DNA of 44,669 nucleotides from Scytalidium lignicola (Eukaryota; Ascomycota; Leotiomycetes), in contig NCSJ02000335.1 of the NCBI GenBank assembly GCA_002812745.2, positions 1-44,669 of the forward strand, written 5' to 3'. The translations under genes and the position numbers were made by a program. This document shows, in pieces, positions 11,830-22,837 of the stretch. The number at the start of each line of letters is the position of its first letter. Position 1 is the stretch's first letter. The notes under the pieces were generated by a model. The model saw only the letters and a list, made by a program, of their open reading frames with translations, searched no databases and was not told the origin of the DNA.

Positions 11830-13237
11830 AGGATATATCGTTATGCAGTCATAACTATTTGTGAATTTTTTTCGGGGTTTGAAATATGTAATTGGAACAT
11901 TCTTTCTACAGTTTAGGACACTGGGCATTCATTTGATAGGTCTATGAATACGGTATAATATAGCACTGTATTAGCAGGCATGGGTTTCCTGTGTAAATGT
12001 GCCACTAAAGAAACAAGGATAGTTATATCGATCTATGATGCATGCTAGGGTCCACATCCTTGCTCATAGATGATCGATGCTCAACCTTATTGTTGACAAC
12101 ATTATAACCCGCAGAAAGGCAGGTATATATCTAAGAGTAAACTAGCTACACACATAATGTTCTGCTCTTGGGGCAGATTATCTTTTTATGAATCCCTCAT
12201 ACTATAATAAGCTTCGATAAGTCGAGCAAATTTCAACATCCTCATATAGATACTCCTTAATAAATCACTTTTAATATCCAAGAGCAAATGGGTTTAAATA
12301 TCACTTTCTGATTATTCAATACGTCTTATTATGCTAATTATTCAAGAAGATGGTATATTTAAAAGGGTTATCTATTACTGTAGAAAGACTACTTTAGCTA
12401 GCTGATAGCCTTCATGTAGACTTTTGAGGTCAATCTTACTTTTCGTTCTAACGATATAGCAGTTAATTTTGACTGATTATGTTGATATCTTATATCTAAG
12501 ATTATAGTCACTTATAAATGATAAGTGCAACAAGAGTATTTATTATATAATTCGATGATTATAAAGAGCAGATCTTATACTTAAACTTATAGTATCTTGT
12601 GATGGTAACTGCAGTTCAGCGAAAAAGATAGTTCCAGTACAGGCTGCTGATATCTGAAACTATTACTCAATAGGTCGAAATAGTTGATAAGTTACAACCG
12701 TCCAGGGATCCTGTTATGCTTGCACCTATAAAAAGTAGACGTTTTAACCTCTGAGTATTTCTGAATAGAGGTGAATACTTGAGAGGCAATATACAGGTGT
12801 GCCATTGACTCGATTTATGATGACAGACATCTGTAACAAAGACTAATTCCTTCATGTAGCAGAATTTGACCTTCTATTGGCAAGCCGCTGCCTGAGTGAG
12901 TCCCCGCTTCAGTTCCAATTCACCACCGAAGCGCAGTATAGGAAGAGAACCCCTGAACTACATTGCCATTCTAGAGTGGGTAAAGATACATACCAACAGG
13001 CATTACTATCTTTTCATTGATTCGATGTATAGAGCTAATGCCGGCATCGGGCTCTGCTACGGTTGACGCCCAACCTAATTATGCCGCACCTTTTTGGCAC
13101 AAGTCGAAACTTAACTGCTCGCTGCAATTGACTTAAACACGAAAGGACTACTTTTCAAATTAACTAGCCGCAGCATTTTGCAGACCTTGGCTGCTTTCTC
13201 AAGCCGTTTTCGTGATTACCGAAGATCCTATCTGAAA
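11830..13237. other. Intergenic, no gene recognised
   Basis: About 1.4 kb of AT-rich spacer with stops in all frames. The short open frames on either strand are under 65 codons and show no family resemblance. GC rises after about 12850, towards the gene at 13238, and that part may hold its promoter. Confidence 0.6.
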
Positions 13238-14314
13238 ATGCCTCCTCAGACAATTTTATCCGTTCTTTCTAGAGAAAACCCAACTCCCAAGCCGTGGCAT
13301 ATCGGGCCTGCGCCAAATACCCTCAATAGAGAGTGGCAGGAATTTGAAGACTGGAAACTTTGGAATGAATTCAACCTAGAGAAACTTCGAGCTATTTACA
13401 AGGATATTTTAGATGTTCCATGGAGAAATGCACCGGATAAGAATGAAATGCCGGATTTAGACTTAACCTATGGTGATGAGGATGGATTTGAGCATCAGAT
13501 ACTTAGTAGAGACACCGTGGCGACTGTCAACATTGCGCTCCGCCGAGTCCACCAACTTCACAACCACCTACCCTTGCTCCATCTCGGCTGGAGGGGTCGG
13601 AGCGATTACGAAGAAGATAATCGAATAAACCCGGACTAGACACTTGTTAATAATGCTAAGTTTTTACAAAGCGGTAAGTTTGCAAGTCTTATGCCTGGTG
13701 ATACAAAGCTCTCCGCTAGATGGCGGCCCGATCTCTGGAAGAAAAACGAGGATCAATGGGAGCGGCCTATACAGCAAGTACTCACGTATTCGAATGAAAA
13801 CCTGTGCCGGTATGGATTTCTTATTACAGATAAGGAACTAGTTGCGTTCTAGTTCACGAAGGAGCATGTAGGCCCCGGCATTGCCACCACGCGAGGAGTC
13901 CGGCCACCTCAATTAACTCAAACACACCAACGGGTTATTTCAGATGTCTCTCATTTATCCGAGTCTGTCCAAGCTCTGTCGATCTCGATGGAGTCATCTG
14001 GGGCACAGTCATATGTCGAATCAGGCAAGGGATTTGCATACCAAGATCCCAAATATCAGATCATCCCTTGGGAAAATGAAGGGGAAACCAAACTGAATGT
14101 GAAATCAGGTCTCTTCTTCCTCTGTCTTATGGCAGGGTATGGGAGTAGGGATGTTCGGACGCGATACCCCAAGTTGAACACGTGGTGGCAGTTGGCCGAC
14201 GATACCTTTCGACATAACACTTCCGGTTTTATTAAGACACAGCTTGATCCTCATGACATAAAGGAACATCCAGGTACTGGAGATGAGGATCAAGATATTG
14301 AAGATGCAAATTAG
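13238..14314 (+). pseudogene. Fungal protein of unknown function, two in-frame stops
   Basis: One unbroken frame of 359 codons from the ATG (MPPQTILSVLSRENPTPKPW) to TAG at 14312, interrupted by TAG at 13637-13639 and TAG at 13850-13852. The sequence between and after the stops still reads as good protein: NNAKFLQSGKFASLMPGDTK, RWRPDLWKKNEDQWERPIQQ, YGFLITDKELVAF, FTKEHVGPG, QDPKYQIIPWENEG and SGLFFLCLMAGYGSRDV. No frameshift is needed. It resembles a lineage-expanded fungal family without assigned function that I recognise only by general pattern (the ARWRPD...YGFLITDKELV core). The two substitutions make a functional full-length product unlikely. The neighbour at 15045 is also broken. Confidence 0.7.
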
Positions 14315-15044
14315 TGAGAGGGCAGTAGGAGAGACTGGGACTGGAAGGGATCGATATGCAAAGAGATGAGAGGGGGGTCAGTCTATCGTAGTTGAGGTTA
14401 CAGCTTATCACTGCTCTTTAATATGCTTCTTTGAATAAAATATACTATTGTTTTAATATATCTAGCACAGGTTTCTTAGAAATAAGAGCTAACAGTGAGA
14501 CGAAAAGACGAAGAGAATTGGAACTAACCAGCAACTTCAATTCTTTCACTAATTTGAAAACACGAAAATGGCCTAGAACAACATTCGTTAGCTCATGCCT
14601 TTGCAAACCACTGTGCAACCACTATGCAACTACTACTCCTTTATTAATGCGAAGGTTGACTTACTATCATCCGGTAATAACTATACGAAAAGCAGGTAAA
14701 AGATAAGCTACATCTACCTCCACACTCTTTTTTTNCGAGGAGTAATACAAGTTAAATACGGATGGCTATGAAACTTTATTGTAGCGCCGAAATTGATGCA
14801 ACAAAATAAGTTAAATCACGAATTTAACAAGCCAAGTAAAACCTCAAATTACTCCAATAGATCTTAGGTTTAATTATACTTCGAAATCACGCTAATTTTA
14901 ATTTCTGAAAACTAAGCGTAAGGCTGTCGTAATCCCTGTATTACTAACTACACGGTAGGGTGCATATAGTATCCGAACTTGCAGCCTAATTCGAAGTCAT
15001 CGCCTTTCTCCCTTCTTTGATCCCTCTCATCTCTGTTGGTGAAA
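14315..15044. other. Intergenic spacer
   Basis: No supported gene. A 91-codon open frame at 14431-14706 has a Thr/Asn/Arg-rich composition without domain features and is probably chance. An N sits at 14735 beside a T run. The last 100 bases are richer in C and T and may be the 5' region of the next gene. Confidence 0.5.
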
Positions 15045-15961
15045 ATGCCTGTCACCGACAACGCTGAAGGAACTGGCGGGTATGGCAAACCTCCGCCCAT
15101 TGATGAAGCTATTCTGGAAGGTCCACCGGGGACTACTTGGACCAACTTCAAACATGCTAGATTACGCCAGTTTCCTAGATGTGGATTAAAGATCGATTTG
15201 CAAGAATGTCTTGGTCGTGGAGAAGAGGGCATAGTGTTCAAAGCTGCCATTGGTGACCTTGACCCTGTTGTTGTAAAAGTTGTATGTTGCCTCGATATTA
15301 CTCTTCTCCTCTCGATAATTTGACTTTTGACATTTCCTTAGTTCTGGCGTACACAGCGGCCTAAGCCATATCTACCGGCAATGGATATCGGATTCTTGAA
15401 TGGCCTTTTGAGGATGAATCCCGCACCGCCGCGCTGATCGAGAAAATTAAGTGGGCCATGGACTATGCTGAAACCGATCCAGAGCAGGCTATTTTTATTA
15501 AGAAGGGGCCCAAAACGCGGGACGATGCTCTATATAACCTACACGCGTTTAGTGATGAAGCTCGTCAGTCATCACGCAAATCAACCTGCCAAGATTTAAC
15601 ACCACCGCCACAATTTCCACCTTTTCCAAAATGTTATGGATGGACGAAAGTGAAGCGGGACGATCTTCCTAGATTCAATCAGCGGTTGTGGAAAGAGGTG
15701 GACAATCAATTTGATTGGCACTGGGCGATCATCTATGAGTTTGTACCAAAAAGACCACAGGACAGGGCTGTTGGCCAAACCCACTTTGATTTCTTCTATG
15801 CGATAGGATTTGCCATGCAGCCGTACAAGCTAGACAATTGGCATGGGGGCAGACTGATTGACTTGAACGATATTTGCTCTGTATTTAGCAGTGGTTGGCG
15901 AAGGACTGCCGTCCGCCTACGGATAGCTGAAAATTTGTTCGGATCCTTCGATTTTGTTTGA
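15045..15961 (+). pseudogene. Fta2/protein-kinase-like protein, frameshifted
   Basis: Exon 1 (15045-15281) opens MPVTDNAEGTGGYGKPPP and contains a kinase-like glycine loop and lysine strand, ECLGRGEEGIVFKAA then PVVVKV. An intron follows (gtatgt at 15282, ttccttag ending at 15341). Exon 2 starts FWRTQRPKPY in frame, but near 15385-15395 the frame must change by one base to continue EWPFEDESRTAALIEKIKWA, then PFPKCYGWTKV, HWAIIYEFVPKRPQD, and NWHGGRLIDLNDICSVFSSG before the stop at 15959. No alternative acceptor restores the frame. The glycine loop, the CYGW segment and the terminal H-GGRLID segment resemble the Fta2 (Sim4 kinetochore) and related kinase-like fungal families. The frameshift may be real decay or a sequencing error. 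Confidence 0.6.
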
Positions 15962-16825
15962 TTTCCCGCTGTGTGACTAGGGGTTACCTAACAACCAAAA
16001 CATCTTACCTGCGAAGAAATTAGCCATGGAAGGAGGTGATCAGACGGTCACTGGATAGACGTACGGACACCAAAATATCACGACTGTGTTTGGCCCTGCC
16101 GCTATTTGGAAGAATACTCGCAAAAGATCCATGATTGTACGCCATTAAGCGTATGTGTGGCGGGTGCGAGATAAATTAATGTGTATTTCAAAGCGAGTAC
16201 TTCTCTCGCGCGCTACCAAGATCAAAACAAGGCCACTGAAGATAAATCGGCGGATCAGCTACAAGTTCAGCTCCGTTTATTCCGGAGCTATCGGCAAGAA
16301 CTATGTTTTAAGAGATGATTCATATGTTTAATTAGCAAGTAGGTTGCAATGAGGGAGTAGATTTCTTGTCACCGAGGATCTGATGGAGCATCATTATGTT
16401 CTTTTGTCGAGCTAGACAATACCTGAGAAAATTATGAACCCTAGTTGGACTAGGACGGCAATGCCTAAGGATATATGTTGACTGATCTCTGAAAGTATCT
16501 GGCAATATATCGGAGCATTTTTGTACCTGCTTTGTTTGCAAAGGAAGACAACAGCTCCAATATTTGTGTTTGAGTTTATTGTAACCTTCACCCAAGCTGT
16601 AGTATATTTCAGAGAATGCAGAGTAAAAACTTAACAACTTTCAAGATTAGTAACCTATGCAAAATTGAAACACGCTGTGATATAGTGTTGCAATATTTGG
16701 AGTTTACGGATGCCACTTCACAGTGTTCTTACGGTTGCCTATGCTAGGGCTTACGGATAGGGTTTACGGTAGGCTACCACTGTAGGCAACCATAGGCACC
16801 CTACGGGTGCCTGTACGACCGTAAC
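15962..16825. other. Intergenic spacer
   Basis: No gene found. From about 16715 to 16825 the sequence becomes a cluster of related ttacgg and taggca/cataggca units, with gttgcctatg near 16734 and its inverted counterpart near 16775. This may be part of the LTR-like element that follows. Confidence 0.45.
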
Positions 16826-16944
16826 TGTTGACCATAACGGTTTTACGGCCGTAACTCTCGGTATATATAGAATCTGCTGTAGTTGTAGACTCCTTAAGCA
16901 ATCAATACAATAGTGGTTCTGTATTCCTGCGTTTCCAGTCAACA
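16826..16944. repeat. Candidate solo LTR
   Basis: A 119-base segment with perfect 7-base inverted ends, tgttgac at 16826 and gtcaaca at 16938-16944, beginning TG and ending CA. Inside are a TATA-like tatatatagaat near 16862 and a caatcaataca stretch near 16898. This is the layout of a short copia LTR. No internal retroelement sequence adjoins it and the 5-base flanks (gtaac, tatag) do not match, so the limits or a clean insertion cannot be proven. Confidence 0.5.
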
Positions 16945-17076
16945 TATAGAACAGCAATTAACTGAGTAATATTAAGTGCTAGCAACTACATTGATAACTG
17001 AAAATATTATTAACGATCCTTCTATTGTGCTCAAAGCAAACAGTTCGATTAAAATTTGATCGTTTCTTATTATGTA

Positions 17077-19447
17077 TTATCCTGATAATTTCAAGCTTCG
17101 CAGTAGAGATTCAGCACTAGGAGGACGGCCTAGGAATTTCGTCATCATCTCCATCTCATCCCGGCTTCCACCGTATTCAAGAATCCCGCGGCGGTATTTA
17201 TCCCACGCAGGCAGGCTTCGAGAGTTCTCTGCGAAGGTAGCCTGGAAGATATCGGTTGCAAAAACAGAAGCACTATTTAAAGTGTATAGGAAGTTAATAA
17301 TTGAATTTATACCGCTTTCAATATTATATAACCATACCTAAGATAAGAATAGTATCCTGCATCGTAACCCGAGAGTAGATGTCCGAAGTCAGCATGGGGA
17401 TGTCCACGATCTCGCGGGTCTGGATTAGATAAAAATCTTAATTTCTCCATTAAGTCATTGTAGAGTCCTGTCGGATCCAAGTTTACACATTCAGCATGGT
17501 TGCGAGCGTTATGAACTGACATGTCAAACCGAGAGAGCGCTCTGAAGATTAATAATGGTCAGCTCACCACACTTTCAGCATCCCCGAATTGTTTCCTTGT
17601 ATCAATACTTACAGTTGATACAGAAACCACAGGGTTCTATTCAAGTTACGATTTCTAATGAGGTTATCAATTATATCATCGGGAATCGTAGCAGGTGGGC
17701 AATTTTCTCCCGGATGTTCCTCTTGCCACTTATTCAGATACTTGCTGTCCAATGTGGTATAATGACAACTCATCTGTTTTAACTCATCCCTCATCCAGCA
17801 CCAATTCTCTAGCATAATACTCGGTGTTTCGGCAAAGTCTGGAGGTGCTCTATGCCCGTGATATTTAACGTATGAAGTTCTCGAGAGAAGATCATGAATT
17901 CCGTGGCCAAGTTCTAGCAAGCACGACCTTATTAGCCAGCGCTATTGGGGGCTTACAATACAAATGATAACTTTACCGTGAAATAGGGATACGATTTCGT
18001 TGTGTTTGAGCAAGGTATATCCCAAGGTTGGCGGGCGAGGAAAACTGCACATGAGAACTGTCGCAGGATATGTTCTAGTACCGTCGTCCTTGAGATACCC
18101 CTTTTTGATAAATATATATCAGCTTCTAGTTGTTAAGATGTTTAAGGTCTCTTTGAACGAACTAGGTCTTACGCATTGAATGTTGACATTTTGAGACCCT
18201 TGATGCTTATTTGGCCTCCACAAGAGATCTGTATAGAGATAACCAATGAATTCACCTTTTGAGGACTCCCTTTCATCCCACACACTCCATGCTTCAACAT
18301 CCTCATGCCAGCGTGAGCCAGTTATCAGCTCAGGGGAAAGTGGGACAAATCGGAGTTGCAAACATGAGGTAAATACTTCAAGCATAGCTAAAACAGTATT
18401 CTGCAGAGGAAAGTATTCTGAAATTTTGGCATGATCCACTTGAATGTCTTGAAGGGATAGGCGAGTGTAATAAGCATAATCCCATGGAGGCATAGTATTA
18501 GGATATTCTTGAGGATAATCAACATTCTCAGCAAGGTAACGCTGTTTTATGCCAAGTAGTTCTTGCATCTCGAGATTTCCTTGGGGTATCAGCACTGCTT
18601 CAAGGTTGTCTAAGAAATTCTCTACCCAGTCAGAGGACTTGGCAACACGTTTCTCTAGTCTGAATGCTGCATGGCTGCGATAGCCAAGCAGACGTGCGTT
18701 CTCATCGCGTTGTATGAGAACCTCCTTAAACAAATCGACGTTCTGAACCAGCTTGTTTGCGTCGGCAACGTACATCTTTTTGCGTGTGGCCGGATTTCGT
18801 GCATACTTCATAATGATATCCAATTCAGTCTTCCTAAAGTGGACAAATTTCATTCCTTCCTTCTCGAGAAACTGGGAGAGGTCTTTCCCAGGCACACCAT
18901 CGAGCTCTTCAAGAGAGAGCCACACACCACCATCCTCATCTCTGATATTCTCGTTAAATTTGCGCCGCAGTTTGTCAATTTCATTTCTCTTTTCCAAATA
19001 ATGCTTAACTCCATCCTTATCAAGCACACCATGCCCACATCGCATGAAATCTATTAACAAACAATTTAAATACTTAGTAGCTTCTGAGTCAAGCTCATCG
19101 TGCTTGTTTTCGACTGCTTTAACGAGCATGTAAAAGTCTTCCCTAGCTGTAAACTCAGATTCTGACTCACCCATAAGCCTAACGACCTCGTTTGATGCTT
19201 CTCGAGTTGCCTTATCTAGTGATGCATAGCGAAGCATAACAATCAGACCTAGCCTCCCTTGTATACGATTCTCAATGTCGATAAGAGGTTTGATGACATT
19301 TGCAAAGCAAGCTGTCGAGGGCGTCGCGTTTTTCACTACAGCGTTCCGAACATCGCGAACTTCTGCAAGTATTGTTTTCGTAGTGGGAATAATCTGTTCT
19401 GAAGGAATCATTTGAGGAAGCGCCTGGGGTCCAATGAATGATGCCAT
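17077..19447 (-). CDS. M3-family metallopeptidase (thimet oligopeptidase/saccharolysin type)
   Basis: Five exons on the minus strand: 18173-19447, 17977-18100, 17613-17913, 17338-17541 and 17077-17272, giving 699 residues, the normal length for the family. Introns are 63-72 nt and all joins keep frame. The zinc site HELGH is created by splicing: intron 2 interrupts the Glu codon (cac g | aa ctt ggc cac), followed by GIHDLLSRTSY. The third ligand Glu lies in DFAETPSIMLENWCW. Other conserved pieces are GEFIGYLYTDL, KDDGTRTYPATVLMC, LLSGYDAGYYSYL and the C-terminal GILEYGGSRDEMEM. The enzyme degrades short peptides in cytosol or mitochondria. No obvious targeting signal is seen at the N-terminus (MASFIGPQALPQM), so cytosolic is likely. 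It looks intact, unlike several neighbours. Confidence 0.93.
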
Positions 19448-19933
19448 GCTTCGACTCTTGGTGTGGTTGTTCTTTACTGGTTATGGACCTAATTTTTCTT
19501 TAGTGATCTCCGAGTGAGAGGTTATATTCAGAGATAGATAGTGTGGGACATTTGATTGATAATTATAGAATAACGTTCATAGTTCAAGCCGGGCGGTAGT
19601 ATCGCGGTGATGGCTGCACAAAGTAAAGGGAAAGTTCATGTGTAACTAAACCAGTACATGCAGTGCAGTGCAATGCACCTGGCTCCAGTGGGAAGGTGAC
19701 ACCATGCTGCCTGACCCTGAAACAACCACCAAACTACGCAGACAAAGAGGGACATTCTTGCAGATGCACGCTGAATTCTGTCGCAATCCATACACGAAAT
19801 ACTATGTCAAAATATTGGGAGGCCTCAAATTTCTCAAGAATATGTTGAGCTAAGGGCTCTATCGTTCTTTTGTCTCTTCTCTTTTGTTTTTACAGCGTAT
19901 TCTCTCCTTTCCACCCCCCTAACGAACCGGTTA
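19448..19933. other. 5' region of the M3 peptidase gene and spacer
   Basis: Non-coding. Overlapping 61-codon frames at 19663-19853 are in different frames and lack family features. The first 150 bases are probably the promoter and leader of the minus-strand peptidase gene. Confidence 0.5.
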
Positions 19934-20189
19934 CCAAAAAGTCTGTGTACATGAAAGCCTACCAAAAATTTTGCCTCCTGTATAATCGGAAATACTAAAG
20001 ATAAAATATTTAATTAATAATTAAAAAAATTCATTGGAATTAGGAGATGTTTTCAATTATCAATCTGAACAGTTTTTTACACAGTTCTATAATTGGTTTT
20101 ATTACGTTTAGAAATAGATTTATAGAAGGTACTTTGCGAAATAATCCGTCTTCCGCCAAAAGTTTAAGCGAGTGTACACAGACTTTTGG
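19934..20189. mobile_element. MITE-like element with ~17-base terminal inverted repeats
   Basis: The left end ccaaaaagtctgtgtaca (19934-19951) and the right end tgtacacagacttttgg (20173-20189) are reverse complements apart from one base in the A/T run. The 256-base interior is AT-rich (attaattaataattaaaaaaa) and has no open frame. Partial inner similarity continues (accaaaaattttgcc on the left, cttccgccaaaag on the right). No clear target duplication flanks it. Confidence 0.55.
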
Positions 20190-20254
20190 CAGCTAGTCGT
20201 AAAGGGAACTTGACTCTCGATCATTGCTTTGATCTTCACCATCATTGAGCAACG

Positions 20255-21044
20255 ATGCGGGTCTGAACACAAGTCTGGGCCTTTGACGGCGAGTTATGCA
20301 TTGATAAGTTTCGTTCCCAAGAAAATACATGTATACCTGAAATTCCTTTGTATGATCTCAGTGAACAACACATTCATTCAAGTGGTTTCGGATGGTATTT
20401 CTTTGATTTTGAAAACCTCAGGTTCGGGAATATACACATTAAATTTCACTCTTTTCAACCCTTTAGTGATGGATTTCAACCATCGAGCTATATTTAAGAC
20501 CATTATACAGATTATCTGAATTGGCTGCTTGGCTCAGGAGGAGACGAACAGGATACAAACAATGAAACTACTTCGGAGAATTTGCTATCACTTGATGCTA
20601 CCACTGTCAAATCGCCCTACGTATGCTTACATCCCGACTGTAAGAGGAAAGAGGACGATTTTGGAAATATGAACGAGCTCAAGTTAGTTATCTAATCTCA
20701 AAGGAATATATTCTTATACCTCTTACTAACTACTCTTATCTGCCACACTAGCCATCACTATAGGAACTTACATACGTCTTTATCAATGCCAAGAGTGTTC
20801 GGCAAGATGGGCTATTAAGACGCACCTACATCGCCATATGAACGAGGTGCACGATTGCTGCGAGATGTGGCATTGCCCGAAAGAAGACTGTCCTCGGTCT
20901 ATCAAGCCATTCCCTCCTGGTGATAATTTTAAGAGGTATATGATGAAGCGGCACGGGTATCGTGATCCGGAAGCAAAAAGATGTAAGTCAGAGCAACGAA
21001 TACGAGCGGGGCATAAAGAGATGGAGCACGCAGATACAGTGTAA
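20255..21044 (+). pseudogene. Decayed C2H2 zinc-finger protein gene
   Basis: A plus-strand frame reads protein-like from about 20290: VWAFDGELCIDKFRSQENTC, GFGWYFFDFENLRFGNIH, FQPFSDGFQPSSYI, then a TAA at 20495-20497, then DHYTDYLNWLLGSGGDEQ and a first finger SPYVCLHPDCKRKEDDFGN. An intron at 20683-20751 has a perfect tactaac branch site and joins to HHYRNLHT. A +1 shift near 20775 then leads to the second finger, YQCQECSARWAIKTHLHRHM, and a third Cys/His cluster, CPKEDCPRSIKPFPPGD with RYMMKRHG, ending at 21044. The stop and shift mean no full protein; the true start is not resolved. The role would have been nucleic-acid binding. Confidence 0.55.
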
Positions 21045-22837
21045 GCAAATTCAAACCGAATTTGTTATGAGTCCATAGAAGAAGTGGCAAAATTTGGACC
21101 TGGGAATCTAATCACATTATGGTCTCTTTACTATCTTTTATGGTTTAATAGCTGACAGTTGCTATGTTTTCATCTTAATCTAAGACGTAGTTGCAATACA
21201 CTTTGTTTTCAAGTTCAGAGTTCCTAATTTCTCAACTTAAAGGTAAGTATACTTAATAGTAATTAAAAGTAGGTTTTACGCTAAAGAGAATAAGCATTAT
21301 CACTTTACATAAGTGCAGATTAGTATAGAATTCNAAAAAAGAGTNAAAGTTTTGTGGAAGTGCTAAAACTAGCACTAGAACACAAGCTTATAGTATTTAT
21401 GTTCTAAAGGAAAAAACGTTTTAATAAGCTATAAAGTTGTTTAACATTTACTCCAAGTGTTGAAAAGTGATAACTAATCTATAAATAAGCAGTTCTGACA
21501 TATCTTTTATTATATTTAGGATTTCTGTTATTGTCAACTTATTCAATGCTTATCTTGGATATTCTAAGAAGTATCCGATTAACTTTATTGCTAGCATGCA
21601 AAAGAGTAAACGAGAATTTCCGAAAGCAAAAGAAGCTGTGTAAACGTTCGAGGAAGCGAAGTAAGAAGGCGTTCCATAAAGGATTTTGTCTATGATCGTA
21701 GTGTTAAAGTGTAGTTTAGAAGCAAAATTTGTTACGACATTTAATGTTCAGACCAAGGTATATAAGGAAGTACTTGAAAAAGTAATGTTAAAAGACAAAA
21801 GTGTAAAAACAAAAGTTTTTCATAAAGAAGATGTTATGAGCAAAATACCTTGGATAAAGTAGATGTAAAAGTTATTATTGTAATAACTGAATTACTGTAT
21901 GAGAAGGAAGAAAATGGTCGATATTAAAGAATGGTGTTTGAAGATGGATAAAGTGAGCATTGAGGATGTCGTTAGATGTGGAGAGCGACATGACTTTATA
22001 TGGTCGAGGAACATGGTAGAAGCGTTTAGGACAAGGGACAGTGCCTTTCGGACCTTTTGGGTAGGAAGCTGTTGTTTTCGGAGGGGGGCATCTTTTGGAG
22101 AGCTTGGATTTGAAAATTGGATTTGAAAATTGGGTTTCTGAAAAAAAAGAGCTATTTTGAGAATCGCGAGATTTTGATGGGGTAGATTCGCTTGTCGTGG
22201 GTTAAGCGAGGGACAATGGCTACGTAAAACAGCGACTCGAACCCCCAGATTCGGCAGTCATTTGCACCTGAAACTTACGTTTAGCTGTAGTTCCGCTCGT
22301 GGTTCTCTTGTTGCCGAAAAAGCCGACTCTTAGTTACCCTTCGTAGAACATCCATATGCGCAGAAGAATATGATATCACTAGCTCTGGTCGCATTTGTGT
22401 TGATCATCGTCATTCCGGGTTGTCGCATCCATTTAAGGTAGAAATAGTCGGAAATCACTAGTTCGTAGAGCAGTGTCACCCGGTTGTTTATAAAAGCGTA
22501 ATTTGGACATTGCTGTAAACAGAAGGAGGATAGAAAGAGGAAAGATGCAGCTATCTCATAAACCGCACGATAGCCAGAATGGGTTAGAAATTATTAGAAA
22601 ATTACTATTCACTAATTGGCGTAGGATTAACTGCAAGGTTCGTAACAATACGAGGTCACAATACCGGTGAAATGGCGGTCACTTGAGAATGCCGCGAACG
22701 GGTACGAGGTGTGGAAACTGCAAGACAGATGGACAAGGTGTTGCCATTATCATCTTAAGTTAAGTATAAAGAGACGTTCTGAGTCTCCAGATTCAGGGCA
22801 GAGATCTCCTTCGCAACAACTACGAGCAACCAACAGA
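21045..22837. other. Intergenic, AT-rich then mixed
   Basis: No supported gene in about 1.8 kb. 21200-21900 is AT-rich with two N calls (21334, 21345) and may be an old repeat. A 75-codon frame at 21899-22126 shows no domain. A 13-base direct repeat (gatttgaaaattg, twice) lies at 22109-22134. The last 300 bases contain the promoter of the protease gene, and the in-frame codons upstream of its ATG do not resemble a signal peptide. Confidence 0.5.

Noticed and set aside
14431..14706. 91-codon plus-strand frame
   Set aside because: Low-complexity composition without domain, splice context or a convincing neighbour relation; chance is likely.
21899..22126. 75-codon frame as a small gene or transposase piece
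   Set aside because: No recognisable motif, and it includes a tandem duplication. The sequence upstream reads partly protein-like but is full of stops, so no family could be supported.
22216..22265. Possible minus-strand tRNA (gggggttcgagtcgctg looks like a T arm)
   Set aside because: The bases flanking the TTCGAGT loop do not pair (ggggg against cgctg), and no acceptor stem or D arm is found at the right spacing.
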